From Lysinibacillus cavernae (lineage in GTDB: Bacteria > Bacillota > Bacilli > Bacillales_A > Planococcaceae), in NCBI RefSeq assembly GCF_009724685.1, contig NZ_WMEF01000001.1, positions 682,001 through 746,000 on the forward strand: a DNA stretch of 64,000 nt, in the 5' to 3' direction. The notes under the pieces are model-generated. The model saw nothing but the letters and a program-made list of their open reading frames with translations, had not been told where the DNA came from and searched no databases. Positions 58,247-64,000 of the stretch are shown here, one piece after another. Positions within the stretch are counted from its first letter, which is position 1. Each line of letters begins with the position of its first letter. A program made the position numbers and the translations under genes.

Positions 58247-60580
58247 TTAGGCTTTGTCTGCTCTCACGATAATGTCGAACGAACCGTTAACGTCAGGCGT
58301 TGAACCTAATTCAGATTTTAGTCGAATAAAAAATGGAATTTCTTCATTGTTTTTTAACACGCCACCTAGTCTTAAATCAGGTCGAGGTGTAAAAGGAGAT
58401 GAGCTTGTACTAAATTCACAAGTCATTCCTGAAGGGAAGTTTGCTGTATTAGCGTACAAGTGAATATCCTTAACATCATAGCCATATTGGTTTTTAAGGA
58501 ATACTTCATGTTCAATTGTAGTTTGACCTGCGATGATGATACCAAAATCAAGATATTGAAGAACTTCACCGATTTCACTAGAGAAGTATTGACCATATAC
58601 ATCTTTGAACATAAGACCTGTATATGTTCCCATGAATTGAGTAGACCAATAATCAGTTGTACCAAAGAAATCTTGGAACTCTACTTTAAGTGTGTTCCAA
58701 TTATCAATCCTAATGTCTTTACTACCAATCGCTAACTCAATATTCTGAGGGGATTCACCTAGTTTAGTAAAGCTTCCATCAGAAGGGTAGTAGTAGCCAT
58801 TGTTTAGTAATACACGATATTGAACACGCGTTAAATCATCATCACTTAACACAGCCCTAAGAACATTTGTGTCAAAAGAAATGTCAATTTTAGCAGTAGT
58901 GTTTAAGATGTATAGACTTGAGTTTTCAATAGTTGTCGTATCGCGAGGGAGATAGTCTTCGAACGAGATTTCTTCGACAATTGTTTTGATTGTGTCACGA
59001 GGGTTGTCTGTAATAAACATACCAATATTAATGTAGTCACTTGTCCATGTCCGCCATTGTATATCAGTGATATTGTTTAAGTCTTTGTAAGTCATGCCTG
59101 TTAACATGATTTTTTGTGGACTTGAAGCATCAGCAACAACGAATTTCTTTTCTTTTTTGTCCCATACATACCATTTATCAGGTGTTTCTCTACCGACAAA
59201 GTAACGAGCTTCATCACGATAGGATTGTGAAATATCATTGACAAATACATCATCTAAAGAACCATACAAACGTTTAGGGTTAACTAGTTTAACGAATTGA
59301 GGTTGTGGTATTGCTTTCATATCAAGCACTCGTTTAGCAGTATCAGAACCTTCATCTGTCCATGTCACTACTTCAAAATCACCTTCAAGTTCATCTATAG
59401 GCGACCAATTAGCTTCAAGAATTAAATCAGCATTTGTTACAGTTTCATCATCTGTGTAATAAAGAACTTCAACACTTTCACCAAATTCATCATAAATATC
59501 AAATGGCTCAACATTAGTCGATACAACAATATCATCATTAGACTCTGTATAAATGGCTACTGTAGGTAGCTCACCAATATAGTCATAGACACTATAAGGT
59601 TCAACACCTGTTTCTACAGCGATTTTAGAAGTGTCTGAATCAGAGTAGTAAATTGCTTGAGCTGAGTCACCTAGTAAATCTTGTGCTTTGAAGCTCTCTT
59701 TGTTTAACACAACCGATGTGTATTGCTTATCTTCAAAGTCAGACCACATAATTACTGATTTATCTCCTGTTAACTCTTTCCATTGTTTTTCTGTAATATG
59801 GTTTAGATTGTTCATACCATACTGCATAAAGTTTTCTTCTGTTGGTGTTGTTAACTGCCATGCAGTACCATTATGGTATTTGTAGTCTGCGTTGTGTTGC
59901 ACTAGGTATTTATCAGTGGTAGGGGAGATTACTCTGTCGTAGATTTCTATTGAGTCTAGCTGTCCATTAAAGTAGTTTATTGCTGATACCGCTCGCTTAC
60001 CAATGACTAAGTTGTATTTATGTGAACTGAAACCAACGAAATCAAAACCTCCTGCTACTATATTTTGAGGTGATGGCGTTGATAAATCATTGATATATAT
60101 TTTTATAGAGTTAACCGTTGCTGTCCCATCATAAGTAACTAAAATATCGTTCCATATTCCTGTTGTTATAGTTGCTAATGTATTTACATGAGCATATTTA
60201 CCTGTTCTATCTCCACCTATAGTAACTCCTAGTTTTCCATCTGTTTCTAAGCGTATTGTGACCCCTGAGTTGGTACTAGCTACAAAATCCATTGTGTCAA
60301 GAATTGCTCTCTCAGATGAAGATGTTAAAGAAGTAATGTAGAGCTTGAATCTAATAGAAAATACTCCTACTGAAATCAAGCTTCCATTAAACTCTACATA
60401 CTGATTAGTTCCATTAAAACTCATTGCATAACCTTGACCATTCCAACCTGTCACACGAGTAGGGGCATTATTTAAAGCTCCTGTGTACCCACCAATGGAA
60501 TCCATTGTATTACCACTAGCTTCATCAAAACTAATAAAGGCTTTGCCATATTTACTTAAATTATCTTTACTATTAGCCAT
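58247..60580 (-). CDS. prophage LamG-domain tail or fibre protein
   Basis: A 777-aa protein. Residues about 10-225 are a LamG/concanavalin-like domain (KAFISFDEASGNTMDS, GYAMSFNGTNQYVEF, WNDILVTYDG, DSIEIYDRVISP). The remainder is phage structural sequence with repeated acidic segments of the form V-x-Y-(S/T)-(D/E)-S-D. The ATG 60580 has GGGGG at 8-nt spacing; an upstream in-frame ATG at 60595 has a worse spacing. LamG domains bind sugars or proteins, so this gene may set receptor specificity. The next gene upstream is a paralogue. Confidence 0.8.
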   Translation of the reverse strand: MANSKDNLSKYGKAFISFDEASGNTMDSIGGYTGALNNAPTRVTGWNGQGYAMSFNGTNQYVEFNGSLISVGVFSIRFKLYITSLTSSSERAILDTMDFVASTNSGVTIRLETDGKLGVTIGGDRTGKYAHVNTLATITTGIWNDILVTYDGTATVNSIKIYINDLSTPSPQNIVAGGFDFVGFSSHKYNLVIGKRAVSAINYFNGQLDSIEIYDRVISPTTDKYLVQHNADYKYHNGTAWQLTTPTEENFMQYGMNNLNHITEKQWKELTGDKSVIMWSDFEDKQYTSVVLNKESFKAQDLLGDSAQAIYYSDSDTSKIAVETGVEPYSVYDYIGELPTVAIYTESNDDIVVSTNVEPFDIYDEFGESVEVLYYTDDETVTNADLILEANWSPIDELEGDFEVVTWTDEGSDTAKRVLDMKAIPQPQFVKLVNPKRLYGSLDDVFVNDISQSYRDEARYFVGRETPDKWYVWDKKEKKFVVADASSPQKIMLTGMTYKDLNNITDIQWRTWTSDYINIGMFITDNPRDTIKTIVEEISFEDYLPRDTTTIENSSLYILNTTAKIDISFDTNVLRAVLSDDDLTRVQYRVLLNNGYYYPSDGSFTKLGESPQNIELAIGSKDIRIDNWNTLKVEFQDFFGTTDYWSTQFMGTYTGLMFKDVYGQYFSSEIGEVLQYLDFGIIIAGQTTIEHEVFLKNQYGYDVKDIHLYANTANFPSGMTCEFSTSSSPFTPRPDLRLGGVLKNNEEIPFFIRLKSELGSTPDVNGSFDIIVRADKA

Positions 60581-60623
60581 TGTATTGACCCCCAATATTT
60601 TTCCATATTAAAAGGACAACCAA

Positions 60624-61547
60624 TTAATAGTTGTCCTCAATCATTGCTGTTTTAAAATCAGTACCAATAGGAATTGTAAACATTCTACCTTTTCCTAATG
60701 GTGTTCTGTTATTAGTTACAAGCTCATATTCAGTTGTATGCTTAGTGAAATCAATTGGTGGTCTATCCACTGCTGAGTCAATCTCCCTAACTACACCACC
60801 TTGAGCTAACATCATATATTCTGCTGTGTTAGGAATCTCTTTTACACGTGTTGAGGTAGGAGATAAAACAAGGTTTTTATTGTCTGTTGATTTAATTACT
60901 AATCGTTTTTGTTCGAAGTCAGATGGGGAGAGAGCTTTATTGTAGATTTGTAAATCATCTAATTGACCTGCATACCACCCATTTAATAGATTAGAAAGTC
61001 TTCCTATGGCTAAGTTAAAAGCACTACCATTATTAGGGCGCTCTGCTCTGACCACTCCTGCTAACTCTTGGTTGATGTACATGGAAGCTAGAGAGCCTGC
61101 CTTTCCATTCCAAGACAGCATAACGTCATACCAAACTTGCGGTGTTATTTTATTTGACGAATTTAACACGAAGCTTGGTTGATTAGCTTCACTAAAAAAG
61201 TTCCATCTTAAAGTATTGCCTGTCACCTTACAGAAATTAAAGCCTTTTTGAGTAGCAGCATTGTTATGCGTTGCAAATACATATTCTGTATTATTATTTT
61301 GATTAAACTTAATCTTGAATCTAATTGTTAATTCTCCTGATAGGCTAGAACCAAAATTCATAGATACAGCATTACTTGTACCGTTAAATAGTAAAGAATT
61401 ACCATCGTTGTTCCATCCTGTTGTTCTAGTAGCAGTCACATCTATGCCTACATATAGACCTAATTTATCATAAACATTACCAATTGCTTCATCAAAACCA
61501 AACCATGCGACACCATATTGTGCCATTAATTGCTCTGTAGTTGCCAT
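60624..61547 (-). CDS. prophage LamG-domain protein (paralogue)
   Basis: A 307-aa protein whose first 215 residues form a LamG-like domain parallel to the one in the next gene: GVAWFGFDEAIGNVYDKLG, TRTTGWNNDGNSLLFNGTS, DVMLSWNGKAGSL, DDLQIYNKALSPSDF. The C-terminal 90 residues are different. Its ATG at 61547 abuts the stop of the upstream gene. Duplicated LamG modules in adjacent genes suggest recombination of receptor-binding domains. Confidence 0.8.
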   Translation of the reverse strand: MATTEQLMAQYGVAWFGFDEAIGNVYDKLGLYVGIDVTATRTTGWNNDGNSLLFNGTSNAVSMNFGSSLSGELTIRFKIKFNQNNNTEYVFATHNNAATQKGFNFCKVTGNTLRWNFFSEANQPSFVLNSSNKITPQVWYDVMLSWNGKAGSLASMYINQELAGVVRAERPNNGSAFNLAIGRLSNLLNGWYAGQLDDLQIYNKALSPSDFEQKRLVIKSTDNKNLVLSPTSTRVKEIPNTAEYMMLAQGGVVREIDSAVDRPPIDFTKHTTEYELVTNNRTPLGKGRMFTIPIGTDFKTAMIEDNY

Positions 61548-62753
61548 TTATTTCACCTCTCTTGTTCCAAACTTTAATTGACCAATTGCTAGGTAAAGTG
61601 CGTTACCATTGTTTCTTGTAACATTTAATCTATAAAATCTATATGAGACTTTTTCAGGAAGTGAAAATATTAGCTCACTGTTGTTTGCGCTCCAACTTGT
61701 TTCATTAGAGATTTCATGGACAACATCAAATGAAACACCATCATTTGACCCTTCTAATTTCCAAGTGTTAGGTGCAGATGTAAAAGCAAACTGAGCTGTT
61801 GCCTTTTCACCTCTTGTTGATATTGAATATAAATTCACTTCTGTAGGTTTACCAAAATCTAATTGCAACCAACCTGTGTTAATATTTTTTGAGGTAGCCC
61901 AACAGTCAAGTGGTGCAGTTGTATTTATTTGACCATTAAAAGCTAAGTAAGCAGAAAATACACTACCTATAGAATATTCACTACTCGCACTAGCAACCAA
62001 TGGGGAAGGGGCATTATTAGAAGTCATTTTTGTGTTATGCCAAGTGGTCATAATACTTTTTTCTTCTGTAATTCCTCTGATACTCAAAGTATTTAACTTA
62101 CCAATTTCATGTGTAAACACTTTTCCACTTGTGATAGCAACAGGAGTGTTATTAAAGTATCTATGTTTATCAAAAGGAACATCTAATTGAATATACCTGC
62201 CTTGCTCAATCCCATGTTCAATAATGCTTTCAGTTGTGTTGTCAGGAAGGTGAATAAGAGTATTGTCTGAAAGGGAATAGGTGTTATTGTTTGTTGGGCT
62301 TTTAATAACGAGAAAAGACTGTTTCGGTGGTGGTATTGTAATTGATTGAACTGAAGTTCCTTGTACTAATGTTCCACTAGTTATTTTGTCCCATTTTGTG
62401 CTATCGTTACTTCCTTCAACCATATAATTCCTGACACCACAGTTAGCACCAGTGTATGAATCAGACTGATATTTAACTGTATCAATGGATACTTTGTTTC
62501 CAAAATCAACAATAATCCATTGATTTGTAGTTGCACCATTAACTGTTTGCCATCCTGCGTTGCTTTCGTTCCAAATATTGTCAAATACTCTTGACGGTGG
62601 ATATGAAGCAGAATAAGATGATGATGAAGTGAAAGATGAACTAGGTAGACCATCTGTTAAATCAAAACCCTTGTTTAAAAATTCCATTTCTGAAATCATT
62701 ATATATGTTCCGCCATAGTTATCAAACATATAAAATCTATAGTATCTATACAT
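61548..62753 (-). CDS. prophage discoidin-domain protein
   Basis: A 401-aa protein with two F5/8 type C (discoidin)-like modules, about residues 20-140 and 240-395. Marks are SRVFDNIWNESNAGWQTVNG, WIIVDFGNKVSID and NYMVEGSNDSTKWDKI in the first, and KMTSNNAPSPLVASAS, YLAFNG, WLQLDFGKPTEVN and WKLEGSNDGVSFDVV in the second. The phrase KMTSNxxPSPLV recurs in the next gene upstream. AAGGAATGACAAG precedes the ATG. Confidence 0.82.
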   Translation of the reverse strand: MYRYYRFYMFDNYGGTYIMISEMEFLNKGFDLTDGLPSSSFTSSSSYSASYPPSRVFDNIWNESNAGWQTVNGATTNQWIIVDFGNKVSIDTVKYQSDSYTGANCGVRNYMVEGSNDSTKWDKITSGTLVQGTSVQSITIPPPKQSFLVIKSPTNNNTYSLSDNTLIHLPDNTTESIIEHGIEQGRYIQLDVPFDKHRYFNNTPVAITSGKVFTHEIGKLNTLSIRGITEEKSIMTTWHNTKMTSNNAPSPLVASASSEYSIGSVFSAYLAFNGQINTTAPLDCWATSKNINTGWLQLDFGKPTEVNLYSISTRGEKATAQFAFTSAPNTWKLEGSNDGVSFDVVHEISNETSWSANNSELIFSLPEKVSYRFYRLNVTRNNGNALYLAIGQLKFGTREVK

Positions 62754-62789
62754 CTTGTCATTCCTTTTGTCTATTTAATTTATTTTTCC

Positions 62790-62832
62790 AAACAAAAACT
62801 CAGCACTAATTAAAACTAATGCTGAGTGGTTT
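62790..62832 (-). terminator. hairpin between the two discoidin-type prophage genes
   Basis: ACTCAGCA (62798-62805) pairs with TGCTGAGT (62820-62827). The stem lies at the stop codon of the upstream gene, and TTTTGTTT follows on the minus strand. Confidence 0.7.
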
Positions 62833-64000
62833 TTTGTTTATTTTTTTCATCATAATGTATTCGGAATTATCTGTTATTATTCCTTCTAAAACATACCCCA
62901 TATTTCCCATAGGTTTATTCATATTAAACAATCTAGTGCTTCCATAGTTAAGAAAAGATTTTATTGAAGAATTATTTAGCATCATAAGAGCTGAACCATT
63001 AAGTGAGTAGACTATGTCAACAACCCCTGAATAAGTTGCATAACCATTGTTATCATGTATGTGAAATCTATAGTAGCGATACTCTACAATATGATTAAAA
63101 CTAAATCCTCTACTCTCAAATACTCCCCAATTCATTTGATTGTTTATTTTAAGTACAGGATAAAAGGTAATTCCATCATTTGAACCAAATACAGTAAAGT
63201 TTTTTGGGCTTGATGTTGTGTTGACACCCATTCCAACCACTTCAATGTGATTCACTCTTTTTTTATCCTTGAAATCAATTTGCACCCATTGGTCTGTTAG
63301 TAATGAAGATGAAGTTATCCAACAGTTATTTACATCAGTTCTAGTACCATTAAATGCAAGCCAAGCAGGGTAACTTGATGAATATATACTACTTGCACAT
63401 GTAACTAGAGGTGAAGGTGTTGTGTTTGAAGTCATTTTTGTTACATGCTTAACATTGTTTGATTCATAAGAATAAATACTATCATTTGATTTTAGTAATA
63501 CACTCTTAAAAGAACTTAGTGTTGGTGTTAATGCTGAGTAGACTTGGTTCTCCACATAGGTTGAAGTAATATGTTTTTCTTGTAACAATAGGTTTTGAGA
63601 TTCATCTGTTACAATTATTTCAACTGCGTTTTGCTTTCTATCTGAGCCATTTCCACAATAAGGAACAAAATCAATCCTGCTTATTTTCACAGACTTATCA
63701 AAAGTTATTTTTATTGTGTCTACTGAACTACTTAACCAATAGTTGGCACTAGGATAATTAGTTACAATTAATTTATCAGTATCAAAAGGAGAATCGACAA
63801 AATAGTAAGTTCCATAACTATTTGTGGTACTTACTGTTCCTGTTATATCTGTTCCCTGAATGTAAAATTTATTAGAAGTTAGACCATTCTTTGATGAAAA
63901 CTTTATAGGATATATATTGTCATTTTTATCATAAAGTCTAATCCCTCCAATAGCGTAGTATGCGCTTGCTTTAGTACACTTGAAAGCTATATCTTTTACT
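62806..64000 (-). CDS. prophage discoidin-domain protein, 5' end outside window (partial)
   Basis: The reading frame stays open from the stop at 62806 to the window edge, giving at least 397 residues. The in-frame GTG at 63690 is an internal Val codon, since the upstream frame reads on smoothly (DTIKITFDKSVKISRIDF). A discoidin module lies about residues 215-330 of the visible part (KMTSNTTPSPLVTCASS, AWLAFNG, WVQIDFKDKKRVNHIEVV, NFTVFGSNDGITFYPVL). The visible N-terminal part is a beta-rich segment with YYAIGGIRLYDKN. It is a paralogue of the next gene downstream. The true start lies beyond the window. Confidence 0.8.
   Translation of the reverse strand, partial: VKDIAFKCTKASAYYAIGGIRLYDKNDNIYPIKFSSKNGLTSNKFYIQGTDITGTVSTTNSYGTYYFVDSPFDTDKLIVTNYPSANYWLSSSVDTIKITFDKSVKISRIDFVPYCGNGSDRKQNAVEIIVTDESQNLLLQEKHITSTYVENQVYSALTPTLSSFKSVLLKSNDSIYSYESNNVKHVTKMTSNTTPSPLVTCASSIYSSSYPAWLAFNGTRTDVNNCWITSSSLLTDQWVQIDFKDKKRVNHIEVVGMGVNTTSSPKNFTVFGSNDGITFYPVLKINNQMNWGVFESRGFSFNHIVEYRYYRFHIHDNNGYATYSGVVDIVYSLNGSALMMLNNSSIKSFLNYGSTRLFNMNKPMGNMGYVLEGIITDNSEYIMMKKINKKPLSISFN

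Overview
The window comes from an AT-rich, low-GC Gram-positive rod. Evidence for this: a surface protein with three SLH domains, many strong GGAGG ribosome sites, frequent TTG/GTG starts, lipobox lipoproteins, Fur/Zur boxes of the Bacillus type and a VanR/VanS-like sensor pair. The mixture (S-layer protein, arginase and APC permease, several chemoreceptors, no carbohydrate catabolic operons) fits Planococcaceae, most likely Lysinibacillus. That assignment is inference from gene content; no 16S or other marker gene is present, and there is no tRNA, rRNA or CRISPR array.

Layout. 1-4.1 kb: a Fur-controlled iron-siderophore ABC importer on the minus strand. 4.3-6.3 kb: an aldo/keto reductase convergent with a LysR regulator. 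6.3-9.4 kb: a large SLH surface protein behind a long structured leader region. 9.4-12.1 kb: a Rel-like protein with an intact hydrolase and a decayed synthetase, and an acyltransferase. 12.1-13.0 kb holds no intact gene, only inverted repeats and a frameshifted remnant. 13.0-15.6 kb: arginase and an amino-acid permease. 15.7-18 kb: a small lipoprotein, a DUF817 membrane protein and a flavin-binding protein. 18.1-20.9 kb: a VanR/VanS-like pair next to an S11 D,D-carboxypeptidase. 20.9-25.1 kb: a GNAT enzyme, a VOC protein, a CamS lipoprotein with a pheromone-like signal peptide, and a flavin monooxygenase behind a Fur box. 25.2-27.1 kb: a two-gene permease system behind a Zur box. 27.3-29.4 kb: divergent AraC regulator and SDR. 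29.4-32.1 kb: a BMP-type binding lipoprotein translationally coupled to a chemoreceptor. 32.3-34.4 kb: an Ula-type PTS. 34.8-38.6 kb: M48 protease, YitT protein, MmcQ/YjbR protein, GIY-YIG-like protein and a DUF2087 regulator. 38.7-41.5 kb: LytTR-DUF3021-ABC exporter operon, with a possible overlapping small leader ORF. 41.6-44.4 kb: AbrB-family membrane protein and a second chemoreceptor. 44.6-47.5 kb: leader peptide, attenuator, ABC-F ribosome-protection protein and overlapping GNAT gene. 47.5-52.9 kb: a 5'-nucleotidase-type phosphatase divergent from a phnD-C-E-E importer. 52.9-54.2 kb: an unrecognised coiled-coil protein and a small membrane protein. 54.35-64 kb: the end of a prophage on the minus strand, with lysis genes (endolysin, holin, XhlA-like) preceded by a set of tail or fibre proteins carrying LamG, discoidin and DNRLRE modules; the last gene runs off the window.

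The strongest themes are metal control and antibiotic response. Two promoters share one design, in which a Fur box directly follows the -10 element; one drives the siderophore importer and the other a NtaA-type flavin monooxygenase that could break down an iron chelate. A Zur box covers the start region of the DUF318/TIGR03943 permease pair. The ABC-F gene has the full layout of a ribosome-mediated attenuator (46-codon leader ORF, 9-bp terminator, gene), and a GNAT gene overlaps its 3' end. I did not find a clearly unprecedented multi-gene defence system. The best candidates for something undescribed are the Fur-controlled monooxygenase, the BMP-chemoreceptor pair, the hydrolase-only Rel paralogue, the attenuated ABC-F/GNAT pair and the modular prophage adhesins.
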